From the NCBI RefSeq assembly GCF_007827365.1, contig NZ_VISI01000002.1, forward strand, positions 315,001 through 379,000: DNA of 64,000 nt, written 5' to 3'. The notes under the pieces are model-generated. The model was given only the letters and a program-made list of their open reading frames with translations. It did no database searches and had not been told where the DNA came from. Position numbers and translations under genes: made by a program. Below, piece by piece: positions 51,921 through 60,212 of this stretch; positions within the stretch are counted from its first letter, which is position 1; every line of letters starts with the position of its first letter. The stretch comes from Olleya sp. Hel_I_94 (GTDB taxonomy: Bacteria > Bacteroidota > Bacteroidia > Flavobacteriales > Flavobacteriaceae).

Positions 51921-52615
51921 ATTACAGTCAAATAAAGGTCATTGGTTTTGATGCTGATGATACTTTGTGGATTAACGAAACCTATTTTAGAGATGCAGAG
52001 TTAGAGTTTGCTAAATTACTAAGCCCATTTGAAACTGCTAATAAAATAGACCAAGAGCTATTTAAAATGGAGATGAAAAATCTTCCAGTTTATGGCTATG
52101 GTGTTAAAGGCTTTGTGTTATCAATGGTCGAAATGGCTTTGGAGTTATCCAATAACACAGTCTCAAATCAAACCATATCTAATATTTTAGACATTGGTAA
52201 AACAATGATTAATAAAGAAGTAGAACTTTTAGAAGGTGTGGAGCAAGTATTACAACAACTGTCCAAAAAGTATAAATTAATAGTCGCTACAAAAGGCGAT
52301 TTACTGGATCAAGAACGTAAACTTGAAAAGTCAGGTTTGTTAGATTATTTTCACCACATTGAAGTATTAAGTGATAAAAAAGAAGCAAACTATTCCAAGC
52401 TATTAAACCATTTAGATATAAAACCTTCAGAGTTTTTAATGATAGGTAATTCTTTAAAATCAGACATACTACCATTAATTAATATTAAAGCAAGCGCTAT
52501 ACATGTACCGTTTCATACCACATGGTTGCATGAGCAGGTAGACGTAAATGTTAATCAGTCAAAGCAATATAAAACAATTAAAAGTCTGTTAGACTTACCA
52601 AAACTATTACAATAA
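51911..52615 (+). CDS. HAD-superfamily hydrolase
   Basis: This 234-residue phosphatase-like protein has motif [13 protein letters not shown] (about 12-23; nucleophile and acid Asp in DADDT), a helical cap, motif II in LIVATKGD, and a motif III/IV region [16 protein letters not shown]. It belongs to the DUF- or YjjG-like HAD group; the substrate cannot be told. It is translationally coupled to kdsB, so Kdo 8-phosphate phosphatase activity might be suspected. KdsC-type enzymes are shorter and lack a cap, however, so that is unlikely. Confidence 0.85.
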   Translation: MEIDYSQIKVIGFDADDTLWINETYFRDAELEFAKLLSPFETANKIDQELFKMEMKNLPVYGYGVKGFVLSMVEMALELSNNTVSNQTISNILDIGKTMINKEVELLEGVEQVLQQLSKKYKLIVATKGDLLDQERKLEKSGLLDYFHHIEVLSDKKEANYSKLLNHLDIKPSEFLMIGNSLKSDILPLINIKASAIHVPFHTTWLHEQVDVNVNQSKQYKTIKSLLDLPKLLQ

Positions 52616-52618
52616 TTA

Positions 52619-53236
52619 GTGAAGACTTTAGATATAAATACTTGGAACAGAAAAGAACATTTTCAACACTTTTCAAAGCTAAAAGATCCCTATTTTGGAG
52701 TCACTATACCTTTTGAAGTAGATAACGCTTACCAGTATGCAAAAGATAATAACGTCAGTTTTTTTGGTGTTTATCTTCATGCTTGTATGCAAGCTATAAA
52801 TGCTGTAGACAATTTAAAATATAGAGTAGTGGAGGATACTATTCAAGTGTACGATACTATACATGCATCTGCAACAATTATGCGAAGTGATAAAACTTTT
52901 GGATTTTCATTTATAAATTTCACCGAAGATTTAGATGGGTTTTTAACTAACTTATCTAACGAAGTAGATAGAATCGAAAACAGTCCATCTCTTTTTCCTC
53001 CAGTTAATGGTTTAAATTGCGTACACTGTTCAGCAATACCTTGGCTTAATTTTTCAGGTCATAAAGAGCCTGTTTCAGTTGAAATGGACTCAGTGCCTAA
53101 GCTAGCATTTAGTAAAGCTGTAAAACAAGATAATAAGTTAATAATGAATGTTGCTATTAATGTAAATCATGCCTTAGTTGATGGATATCATTTAGCATTA
53201 TTTTCAGAAATGTTTCAGAAAAACTTAAATAAGTAA
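52619..53236 (+). CDS. Chloramphenicol-acetyltransferase-like protein
   Basis: This 205-residue protein has the CAT fold (opens NTWNRKEHFQHFSKLKDPYF) and the HxxxDG catalytic motif in NVNHALVDGYHLALF (about 179-193); the residue preceding the catalytic histidine is Asn rather than the usual His. The start codon is GTG, 3 bases after the HAD stop. Such chromosomal CAT-like genes usually are not resistance genes; the acceptor here is unknown. Its location between LPS-precursor genes suggests a small-molecule or sugar acetylation role. Confidence 0.85.
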   Translation: MKTLDINTWNRKEHFQHFSKLKDPYFGVTIPFEVDNAYQYAKDNNVSFFGVYLHACMQAINAVDNLKYRVVEDTIQVYDTIHASATIMRSDKTFGFSFINFTEDLDGFLTNLSNEVDRIENSPSLFPPVNGLNCVHCSAIPWLNFSGHKEPVSVEMDSVPKLAFSKAVKQDNKLIMNVAINVNHALVDGYHLALFSEMFQKNLNK

Positions 53237-53264
53237 TAAATTTACAAACTAAGACGACAAGTCA

Positions 53265-54347
53265 ATGAGTTATAAAAATTTTCCAATGGTGTCCAAAGTT
53301 ATTTTTGGACGAGGTAGTTTTAATCAATTAAGCGATATTATAGAGCCTAAGCGGTTAAATACTAGTGCGCCATTTATATTTTTTGTAGACGATATTTTTA
53401 AAGGAGATGCGTGGTTAACCTCCAGAATACCTCTGTCATATTTAGACAAAGTGGTTTATGTTTCAACATTGGAAGAACCAAAGACAGAGCAGGTTGATCA
53501 ATATGTGGAGGATATTATTTTAAACTTTAAAGAACGACCATCTGGCATCATAGGTATTGGTGGAGGTTCTATATTAGATATTGCAAAAGCAGTTGCCATT
53601 ATGTTAAATAATGATGGTGAAAGTAAAGATTATCAAGGTTGGGATTTAGTTAAAAATTCAGCTGTATTTCACGTAGGTATACCTACAATATCAGGTACAG
53701 GAGCAGAAGTTTCTAGAACAACTATTTTAACAGGACCAGAACGTAAATTGGGTATTAATAGTGACTTTACTCCATTTGATCAAGTGCTTTTAGATCCAGA
53801 ATTAACTAAAGATGTTCCTAAAGATCAATGGTTTTATACAGGTATGGATTGTTACGTACATTGCATAGAATCGCTAAGTGGAACATATCTAAATGCTTTT
53901 AGCCAATCTTATGGAGAAAAAGCTTTAGAGTTATGTCAAGAAATATTTTTAAGTGATGATTTATCAGAGCAAGAGTCTCAAGATAAATTAATGATGGCTA
54001 GTTGGCATGGAGGCATGAGTATTGCTTATTCTCAAGTAGGTGTTGCACATGCTATGAGTTATGGTTTAGGATATCTTCTAGGAGTTAAACATGGTATTGG
54101 TAATTGTATTGTTTTTGATCATTTAGAAGCGTATTATCCTGAAGGTGTTGCTGAATTTAAAAAAATGAAAGCCAAACATAATATAGTTTTACCTCAAGGT
54201 ATTTGTGCCGATTTATCAGATAAGGACTTTGATGTTATGATTAATGTAGCTTTAAGTTTAGAGCCACTTTGGGAAAATGCAATTGGTAAAAACTGGAAAA
54301 AAACTATTACTCATGATACGTTAAAAGCGTTATATCAAAAAATGTAA
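53265..54347 (+). CDS. Iron-containing alcohol dehydrogenase, KdnB-like
   Basis: This 360-residue group III iron alcohol dehydrogenase has the NAD-binding GIGGGSILDIAKAVAIML (about 96-113), GIPTISGTGAEVSRTT (about 138-153), and the metal region YTGMDCYVHCIESLSG (about 188-203) with further histidines in VGVAHAMSYGLG and GVKHGIGN. The N-terminus (KVIFGRGSFNQLSDI) resembles KdnB, the Kdo 8-oxidase that starts 8-amino-Kdo synthesis in Shewanella. kdsB lies four genes upstream in the same run. The partner aminotransferase KdnA is not in this window. Confidence 0.82.
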   Translation: MSYKNFPMVSKVIFGRGSFNQLSDIIEPKRLNTSAPFIFFVDDIFKGDAWLTSRIPLSYLDKVVYVSTLEEPKTEQVDQYVEDIILNFKERPSGIIGIGGGSILDIAKAVAIMLNNDGESKDYQGWDLVKNSAVFHVGIPTISGTGAEVSRTTILTGPERKLGINSDFTPFDQVLLDPELTKDVPKDQWFYTGMDCYVHCIESLSGTYLNAFSQSYGEKALELCQEIFLSDDLSEQESQDKLMMASWHGGMSIAYSQVGVAHAMSYGLGYLLGVKHGIGNCIVFDHLEAYYPEGVAEFKKMKAKHNIVLPQGICADLSDKDFDVMINVALSLEPLWENAIGKNWKKTITHDTLKALYQKM

Positions 54348-54348
54348 T

Positions 54349-54897
54349 ATGTACTGGTTAGCTAAACTTATATATTTTAAGTTAATAGGATGGAAGGTTG
54401 TTGGTAATACTAACTTTTCAAAAGATACTATTAAAAAAGCAGTTATTATATCTGCTCCTCATACTAGTAATTTTGATTTTATTATCGGAATTTTATTAAG
54501 AAAAGTGACACAGGTCAAAACTAACTTTATTGGTAAACAAGAATTATTTACTTGGCCATTTGGTTACTATTTTAGAGCAGTTGGAGGAGTACCAGTGGAC
54601 AGAAAAAATAAAGAGAATAAAGTACAAACTATAGCTAAATTGTTTGAAAACAAAGAAGAATTTAGATTAACATTAGCACCAGAAGGTACTAGAAGTAAGG
54701 TTGACGAATGGCGTACTGGATTTTACTATATCGCTAAACAAGCTAATGTGCCTATTATTATGTTTACGTTAGATTTTGGTAATAAGCAAAATACTGTTTC
54801 AGAGCCTTTTTACCCTACAGATAATATGGAAGCGGATTTTAAATTTATGAAAGCTTTTTTTAAAGACGTAAAAGGTAAGATTGAAAAAAATATATAG
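54349..54897 (+). CDS. 1-acyl-glycerol-phosphate acyltransferase-like protein
   Basis: This 182-residue PlsC-like acyltransferase has the HX4D motif in SAPHTSNFDFIIGI (about 34-47), a GGVPVDR substrate motif (about 80-86), the APEGTRSKVDEWRTGF motif (about 103-118) and VPIIMF. There is one hydrophobic N-terminal stretch. It begins 1 base after the dehydrogenase stop. The acceptor is not certain: lysophosphatidate or another lipid. Confidence 0.85.
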   Translation: MYWLAKLIYFKLIGWKVVGNTNFSKDTIKKAVIISAPHTSNFDFIIGILLRKVTQVKTNFIGKQELFTWPFGYYFRAVGGVPVDRKNKENKVQTIAKLFENKEEFRLTLAPEGTRSKVDEWRTGFYYIAKQANVPIIMFTLDFGNKQNTVSEPFYPTDNMEADFKFMKAFFKDVKGKIEKNI

Positions 54898-54903
54898 TTG
54901 TTA

Positions 54904-54920
54904 TTTTTTTTTTTTTTTTT
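54904..54920 (+). repeat. Poly-T tract of 17
   Basis: A homopolymer run of 17 T residues lies 7 bases after the acyltransferase stop codon. It could aid termination or be a sequencing-sensitive tract. Confidence 0.6.
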
Positions 54921-55023
54921 AAATTAATTTTTGGTACGACATTTGATTTTACTAGTATGTAGTCTAAAATGAAACATAAAGTAAACTATACGTCCCTAAA
55001 AAGAAACATTGATCACTACAAAC

Positions 55024-55058
55024 AAAAGCGACTTTAATAAGTAATTAAAGTCGCTTTT
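55024..55058. terminator. Bidirectional terminator
   Basis: AAAAGCGACTTTAAT (55024-55038) and ATTAAAGTCGCTTTT (55044-55058) form a 15-bp stem with a 5-base loop, between convergent genes. Confidence 0.92.
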
Positions 55059-55079
55059 ATTTATTTAAAATTATAGTAA

Positions 55080-56534
55080 TTAGTTTTTATTTTGAATTTC
55101 TTCAATTTCGCAACCAAATAAGCTTTGTTGCATAATTAATTTAGAAACCCCTTCTGGCAGCATACTTTGCCAACCTTCTTCACCATCACAAATCATTTTT
55201 AATACTGTTCTAGAAAATACATTTAAAGTGTTAGGATCATAATCGGTAATGTCTACAACCTTACCATTATATTTAAAGAATTTGTATAATTCTTTCATTC
55301 TAGGATGTACTTTTAAGTTATCACTTGTTGTTAATGAACCATCCTCATCACGCATTGGATAAAGGTATACGCGTAGATCTTTAAAAAATAACTTTCCAAA
55401 AGCTTCTAATATACCACCACTTAAATGTCTGTAATATTTCTCGTCAAATATATCTACTAAGTTATTAACTCCCATAGCTAATCCCATTCTACTCTTAGAG
55501 TATTGAGAGAAGTATTCTACTAACTTATAATATTCCTGGAAGTTAGAAATTAAAACGGTATGACCTAAAGAGCATAAAAGTCTAGCACGATCCATAAAAT
55601 CTTGCTCATCAATCTCGCCTTCAGCTCTTAGATTAGATAAAGTAATTTCAAAAATTACTTGAGTATTATCCTCATCTACTTTATTTTCTTTAATAAACAT
55701 ATCCAATGACTTTTCGTACATGTCAATGTTTACTTTGGTTACTGGTCTAAAACTACCACGTAACGCTAATATATTTTTCTTGTAAAGGACTCTAGCAGGT
55801 AACACGTTATTTCCGTCAGGAGCAAACATGACAGCATCTGTCATTCCGTTTTTAACTAGTTGTAAACTCATTAAACGGTTATCTACATCCTTAAATACAG
55901 GACCAGAAAAATTAATAGTATCAATTTCTATTTGGTCTTTATCTAAATGGTCATATAAATAACGCAATAATTTTCTAGGTTCATTATACTTATAAAAAGC
56001 ACCATATATAAGGTTTGTCCCTAAAATACCTAAAGTCTCTTGTTGCAATCTTGCATCATTTTCTTTAAATCGAAGGTGTAATACAATCTCATTATACTCT
56101 TCTTCAGCTGGATCTATTTGATATTTAATTCCAACCCATCCATGACCTTTGTATTTTTTTGCAAAATCAATTGTAGCCACAGTATTTGCAAAACTGAAAA
56201 ACATCTTATTTGGATTTTTTTCACGATCAATACGCTCTTCAATAAGTTTTATTTCATGAGAGACCATTTTACGTAAACGCGCTTCGGTTACATAACGTCT
56301 ATCGTTTTCAATTCCGTAAATGGCATCACTAAAATCTTTGTCGTAAGCAGACATAGCTTTTGCAATAGTCCCAGAGGCACCTCCAGCTCTAAAAAAGTGG
56401 CGTACAGTTTCTTGTCCTGCACCTATTTCGGCAAACGTACCGTAAATATTTTCGTTTAAATTAATACGAAGTGCTTTATCTTTTAAAGAGGGAATATTTT
56501 CAAATTCTTTATCTCCTTTTAGCCTAATTTCCAT
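55080..56534 (-). CDS. Conserved cytoplasmic protein of unknown function
   Basis: This 484-residue protein has no signal peptide or membrane segment. Conserved-looking parts include NENIYGTFAEIGAGQETVRH, FFRAGGASGTIAKAMSAYDK, AIYGIENDRRYVTEARLRKM and RMGLAMGVNNLVDIFDEKYY. I do not recognise a standard enzyme motif, and database names for similar proteins may be inconsistent. It is a monocistronic leftward gene with a strong consensus promoter, which suggests a basal role. The predicted fold is unknown. Confidence 0.75.
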   Translation of the reverse strand: MEIRLKGDKEFENIPSLKDKALRINLNENIYGTFAEIGAGQETVRHFFRAGGASGTIAKAMSAYDKDFSDAIYGIENDRRYVTEARLRKMVSHEIKLIEERIDREKNPNKMFFSFANTVATIDFAKKYKGHGWVGIKYQIDPAEEEYNEIVLHLRFKENDARLQQETLGILGTNLIYGAFYKYNEPRKLLRYLYDHLDKDQIEIDTINFSGPVFKDVDNRLMSLQLVKNGMTDAVMFAPDGNNVLPARVLYKKNILALRGSFRPVTKVNIDMYEKSLDMFIKENKVDEDNTQVIFEITLSNLRAEGEIDEQDFMDRARLLCSLGHTVLISNFQEYYKLVEYFSQYSKSRMGLAMGVNNLVDIFDEKYYRHLSGGILEAFGKLFFKDLRVYLYPMRDEDGSLTTSDNLKVHPRMKELYKFFKYNGKVVDITDYDPNTLNVFSRTVLKMICDGEEGWQSMLPEGVSKLIMQQSLFGCEIEEIQNKN

Positions 56535-56562
56535 ATAAAAATCCCTATGATGTTAAGTTTTA

Positions 56563-56592
56563 CAAAGGTATCAAATAACTATATCAAACAAA
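56563..56592 (-). promoter_or_regulatory. Strong promoter for the unknown protein
   Basis: On the minus strand, TTTG (56589-56592), an 18-base spacer and TACCTTTG (56563-56570) fit the Bacteroidota consensus closely. Transcription would start about 23 bases before the ATG at 56534. Confidence 0.75.
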
Positions 56593-56602
56593 AAAAATAA
56601 CT

Positions 56603-56610
56603 TATTTTTG
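56603..56610 (+). promoter_or_regulatory. -7 box of the MBL hydrolase gene
   Basis: TATTTTTG matches TAnnTTTG, 17 bases before the GTG start. Confidence 0.5.
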
Positions 56611-56627
56611 TGAGAAATATTCATTAA

Positions 56628-57389
56628 GTGAAAATAACATTTTTAGGCACAGGAACATCACAAGGAATTCCAGTAATTGGAAGCACACATCCTGTATGTT
56701 TAAGTAAAAATCCTAAAGACAAACGTTTACGTGTTTCTGTTATGATAGAATGGGAGGATAGTACGTTTGTAATAGATTGTGGTCCTGATTTTAGACAGCA
56801 AATGTTATATGCTAATCCGGAAAAAATTGATGCCCTTTTATTTACGCATGAACATGCAGACCATACAGCTGGTTTAGATGATATAAGACCATTTTGTTTT
56901 AAACAAGGCGAATTGCCAATTTATGCGCATAAACGTGTTATTGAGCAACTTAAAATAAGGTTTGAATATGTTTTTGCCACAACAAACAGATATCCTGGTG
57001 CACCAACTGTAGCAGTCAATACCATTACAAATAAACCATTTACAATTAACAATTTGCCAATAATCCCTATTGATGGCTTACATTATACATTGCAGGTTTT
57101 TGGTTTTAGATTTGACAAGTTTGCTTATCTAACAGATATTAAAACCATTTCTAGTTCTGAATTAGATAAACTTAAAAATTTGGATGTTTTGGTTATAAAT
57201 GCGTTAAGAGAAAAAGAACATATTTCACATTTAAATTTAGAACAAGCGTTAGAGATTATTAACATCATCAAACCTAAAAAGGCCTATTTAACACATATTA
57301 GTCACTTATTAGGATTTCATGATGAAGTACAACAAAAGCTGCCAGAAAATGTGTTTTTGGCTTACGACAAACTAGAAATCACTATTTAA
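56628..57389 (+). CDS. MBL-fold metallohydrolase (PhnP-like)
   Basis: This 253-residue protein starts with GTG and opens KITFLGTGTSQGIPVIG, followed by CGPDFRQQML, the metal motif FTHEHADHTAGLDD (about 74-87; HxHxDH), an IDGLHYTLQVFGFRF histidine region (about 145-159), YLTDIKTI and HISHL. This pattern matches PhnP-like cyclic phosphodiesterases. The reaction here is unproven. There is a 14-base gap to the next gene. Confidence 0.9.
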   Translation: MKITFLGTGTSQGIPVIGSTHPVCLSKNPKDKRLRVSVMIEWEDSTFVIDCGPDFRQQMLYANPEKIDALLFTHEHADHTAGLDDIRPFCFKQGELPIYAHKRVIEQLKIRFEYVFATTNRYPGAPTVAVNTITNKPFTINNLPIIPIDGLHYTLQVFGFRFDKFAYLTDIKTISSSELDKLKNLDVLVINALREKEHISHLNLEQALEIINIIKPKKAYLTHISHLLGFHDEVQQKLPENVFLAYDKLEITI

Positions 57390-57403
57390 ACTATTTATAT
57401 AAA

Positions 57404-57901
57404 ATGAAGAACAAAATCTTTATGTACCTGTTTATTTTTACATCACTAATTGTGGTGTTTCAATATGTAAATTCTAAAAAAATATTGGATGACAGTGCAA
57501 AACGAATGGAAAAACTTAAGGAGAGATCAGGTATATTACAAGACTCTTTAAATCTTCAAAACGAAGAATTATCTGATTTGACATTATTTGATTTAAGATA
57601 TAGTCAAGAAGCTAAAGATTATTTTTATAATAAAAAATTGGATAGCGATGTTATGATTCCTTATATCAAAAACGAATTATACAAATTAAATGAAGCTGAA
57701 GGTGACCATCCTTTAATACCCTTTGCAGCTTCAGAAGGAAGAAAAATGCAGTTTAATACTATTAAAATGCTAAATCATAGATGGATTATTGCAGATTTTT
57801 CTGATGGTAGTTATTGGGGAGAATTACTAATTAAGTACTTTGTAACAACTGATAAAAAAATAGAATTTGAAGTTTTAGACTATTTACTTTATACTAGATA
57901 G
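57404..57901 (+). CDS. Membrane-anchored protein of unknown function
   Basis: This 165-residue protein has an uncleaved-looking N-terminal hydrophobic helix (MYLFIFTSLIVVFQYV, about 6-21), then a coiled-coil stretch (ILDDSAKRMEKLKERSGIL) and a soluble domain with aromatic residues near the C-terminus (NHRWIIADFSDGSYWGELL). Probably inner-membrane anchored with a periplasmic domain. It follows the MBL gene by 14 bases and likely shares its transcript. No family recognised. Confidence 0.75.
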   Translation: MKNKIFMYLFIFTSLIVVFQYVNSKKILDDSAKRMEKLKERSGILQDSLNLQNEELSDLTLFDLRYSQEAKDYFYNKKLDSDVMIPYIKNELYKLNEAEGDHPLIPFAASEGRKMQFNTIKMLNHRWIIADFSDGSYWGELLIKYFVTTDKKIEFEVLDYLLYTR

Positions 57902-57921
57902 AAATTAAGTTGTTTAAACAG

Positions 57922-57963
57922 AAAAGCCCAAATTAAATTATAAGTTTAATTTGGGCTTTTTAT
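57922..57963. terminator. Bidirectional terminator
   Basis: AAAAGCCCAAATTAAA (57922-57937) pairs with TTTAATTTGGGCTTTT (57945-57960), a 16-bp stem, between convergent genes. Confidence 0.94.
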
Positions 57964-57977
57964 TTTTTGATAAAATT

Positions 57978-58625
57978 TTATATTAAGTGTTGCAACCAAT
58001 CTTTAAACTCGTAAAAATTTTGAGGTGCTACACCATGTCCCACAGGAAACTCGCTAAATTGGTTTTTGATGTTTAAAGCCGATAAAAATTTAGGTGCTTT
58101 TCTAGCCCAATCCACAGGAATTACTTGATCAACAGTACCATGAGAACAATAGAAATTTAAATGGTTATAGGCAGAAGCCTCTTTAACTTCAAATATATCT
58201 TCATTTATATATCCACTTAAAGCTACGATATTGTTTACTTTTTCTGGATAGGTTAAGGCAACAGCATAGCTTAAAATACAGCCTTGACTAAATCCAAGTA
58301 AGGATACATTATTTTTATTTACTGGATAATTAGCTGTAGCCTGATCTATAAAATTAGCTATTAAATCTCTAGATTGTTTTGCTTGCTCATTATCACTCCA
58401 TTTTCCCTGATCTGCATCAAAATTAATTGCATACCAAGCATTACCATAAGGTTGCATTGGATAAGGCGCTCTCACAGATATTATAAAAAGCTCTTCTGGT
58501 AATTCTGCAGCAAAACTAAATAAGTCATTTTCGTCACTACCATAGCCATGAAATAGGATTAGTAGTGGAGCATTGTCTTTTAATGACGATGGTCTAGTTA
58601 TGTGATGTAGGTTAAAGTTTTCCAT
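57978..58625 (-). CDS. Phospholipase/carboxylesterase-type alpha/beta hydrolase
   Basis: This 215-residue hydrolase of the short esterase type has the oxyanion-hole region ILFHGYGSDENDL, the nucleophile elbow GFSQGCILS (GxSxG, about 112-120), an aspartate in GTVDQVIPVDW and a histidine in FPVGHGVAPQ (about 195-204). It shares 1 base with the preceding DUF4870 gene and ends the leftward operon from 62137. The substrate is unknown. Confidence 0.9.
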   Translation of the reverse strand: MENFNLHHITRPSSLKDNAPLLILFHGYGSDENDLFSFAAELPEELFIISVRAPYPMQPYGNAWYAINFDADQGKWSDNEQAKQSRDLIANFIDQATANYPVNKNNVSLLGFSQGCILSYAVALTYPEKVNNIVALSGYINEDIFEVKEASAYNHLNFYCSHGTVDQVIPVDWARKAPKFLSALNIKNQFSEFPVGHGVAPQNFYEFKDWLQHLI

Positions 58626-58957
58626 TAGTTACCAAGTCCTTTAAATAGTTTTTGAAAAATTGGTCCAACAAAAGGAATAGGTTTCATTGTTCCATTAATA
58701 GCAGTCATTACTCCTAAAAATAAAAGTGCTCCCATGCTTACCCAAAAAGCAATTGAGATTTGCATATTATCAAATTGACTAACAAAATAGCCAATAATCA
58801 TCCATAAAAGACATAAGCCTAAACCTTGTCTGTTATGAAAACTTGTAAAGTCATTTTTCTTTTCGCCATTCATTATTATTGCTATGACGCTACCAATTAT
58901 GGTTAGGTAGCTTAAAACAGCTAATGATTTGCCTTCTTCAATTGTTTGTTGGTTCAT
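58625..58957 (-). CDS. DUF4870-type small membrane protein
   Basis: This 110-residue protein has about three hydrophobic segments (LAVLSYLTIIGSVIAII, LGLCLLWMIIGYFV and IAFWVSMGALLFLGVMTAI) and the motif FTSFHNRQGLGLCLL, typical of the DUF4870/Tic20-like group. Function unknown. It lies 4 bases after the dihydroorotase-like gene and overlaps the esterase gene by 1 base. Confidence 0.82.
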   Translation of the reverse strand: MNQQTIEEGKSLAVLSYLTIIGSVIAIIMNGEKKNDFTSFHNRQGLGLCLLWMIIGYFVSQFDNMQISIAFWVSMGALLFLGVMTAINGTMKPIPFVGPIFQKLFKGLGN

Positions 58958-58961
58958 TGTA

Positions 58962-60212
58962 TTATAATACTATTTTGTTATTTGCAATTATTCCGTATGC
59001 TTTTCCTTTTAATTCTTGTCCTAAAAAAGCACTGTTTTTTGACTTTGAAACAATATCAGTTTCCGCGAAAGCGTATTTAATATCTGGATTAAATAGCGTT
59101 ATATTAGCTATTTGACCTTCTTCAATAGTGTTGTTATTTTGACCAAATCTTGCTTTACCTTTTGTAAGTAATTGAATGGTTTTTTTTGTAGAAAATAAGG
59201 TGTTTAATGCGCCAAATGCACTTTCTAGTCCTATGGTACCAAAGGAAGCATGATCAAATTCTACTTTTTTATCTTCTATGGTCATTGGATTATGATCACT
59301 TGTAACCATATCTATCGTGCCATCTTTTAAACCTTCAATTAAAGCATCAATATCTTTTTGTATTCTTAACGGTGGATTAACTTTGAAATTAGTGTCAAAC
59401 TCTTCCAAAACAGTATCTGTTAAACATAGATTATGGATGGCTACACTGCAGGTAACGTCTAGCTTTTTTTGTTTAGCTTCTCTTATTAATGCAACACTTT
59501 CTGCTGTTGAAATTGTTGGTATGTGTAGCTTTCCGCCTGCATACTCTAACAAAAACAAATCTCTAGCAACTTGCATTGCTTCAGCTAAATTAGGACTACC
59601 TTTTAAGCCTAATGAAGTACTAGTTAATTCTTCGTTGACAATACCTTTACCAGAAATTCTTGTTTCTAAAGGAAAAGAGCATACTAATCCGTCAAAATTA
59701 CTGGCATATTGTAATGCGATTTTTAACAAATTAGGGTTAGTTATTGGCTTTTTGTAATCGGAAAACGCGACAGCTCCTGCGTTTTTCATATCAAAAAGTT
59801 CGGCTAAATCTACACTGTCGCTATTTTTAGTTAAAGCACCAATTGGTAACAAGGTTACTGCTTGATTTTGCGCTTTGGAAAGTACAAAAGCCACATTGGC
59901 ATTAGTATCTATAATTGGAAAAGTATTGGCCTGTAAAGCAATAGTTGTAAAGCCTGACTTAGCTGCAGTTTTTAGACCATTATCAATTGTTTCGCGATCT
60001 TCAAAACCTGGTTCTCCAAAACAAATACTACTATCAAACCAGCCTTGAGATAGGTGTAAGTTGTCTAAACTTATGGTTTTATAATTGTTAGTATTTTCTA
60101 TGCTTGTAGCAATTTTACTAATCTTTCCTTTTTGAATTAATACGTCACAAACCTGATTATGAAAAGGGCTTGAAGAATCAATTATTGTTGCTGTTTTTAT
60201 TAAGACGTTCAT
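58962..60212 (-). CDS. Dihydroorotase-family protein lacking metal ligands
   Basis: This 416-residue protein has the class I dihydroorotase length and fold pattern. At the position of the conserved DxHxHxREPG the sequence reads GWFDSSICFGEPGFEDRETI: both metal-binding histidines and the substrate-binding arginine are replaced. The HxxxST region reads IPTISTAES, and the later histidine pair reads AIHNLCLTD. The DHNP motif (TSDHNPMTIEDK) keeps its aspartate. It is therefore probably catalytically inactive; in some bacteria such a pseudoenzyme (PyrC') pairs with aspartate carbamoyltransferase. It starts within the last 4 bases of the vWA gene. Confidence 0.88.
   Translation of the reverse strand: MNVLIKTATIIDSSSPFHNQVCDVLIQKGKISKIATSIENTNNYKTISLDNLHLSQGWFDSSICFGEPGFEDRETIDNGLKTAAKSGFTTIALQANTFPIIDTNANVAFVLSKAQNQAVTLLPIGALTKNSDSVDLAELFDMKNAGAVAFSDYKKPITNPNLLKIALQYASNFDGLVCSFPLETRISGKGIVNEELTSTSLGLKGSPNLAEAMQVARDLFLLEYAGGKLHIPTISTAESVALIREAKQKKLDVTCSVAIHNLCLTDTVLEEFDTNFKVNPPLRIQKDIDALIEGLKDGTIDMVTSDHNPMTIEDKKVEFDHASFGTIGLESAFGALNTLFSTKKTIQLLTKGKARFGQNNNTIEEGQIANITLFNPDIKYAFAETDIVSKSKNSAFLGQELKGKAYGIIANNKIVL

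Noticed and set aside
52619-53236. Chloramphenicol resistance gene
   Set aside because: The CAT-like fold is clear, but the chromosomal, LPS-related context and the altered histidine pair do not suggest antibiotic resistance.
54969-55037. 22-codon open frame before the terminator at 55024
   Set aside because: Its end lies inside the terminator stem and it shows no coding character; more likely chance.
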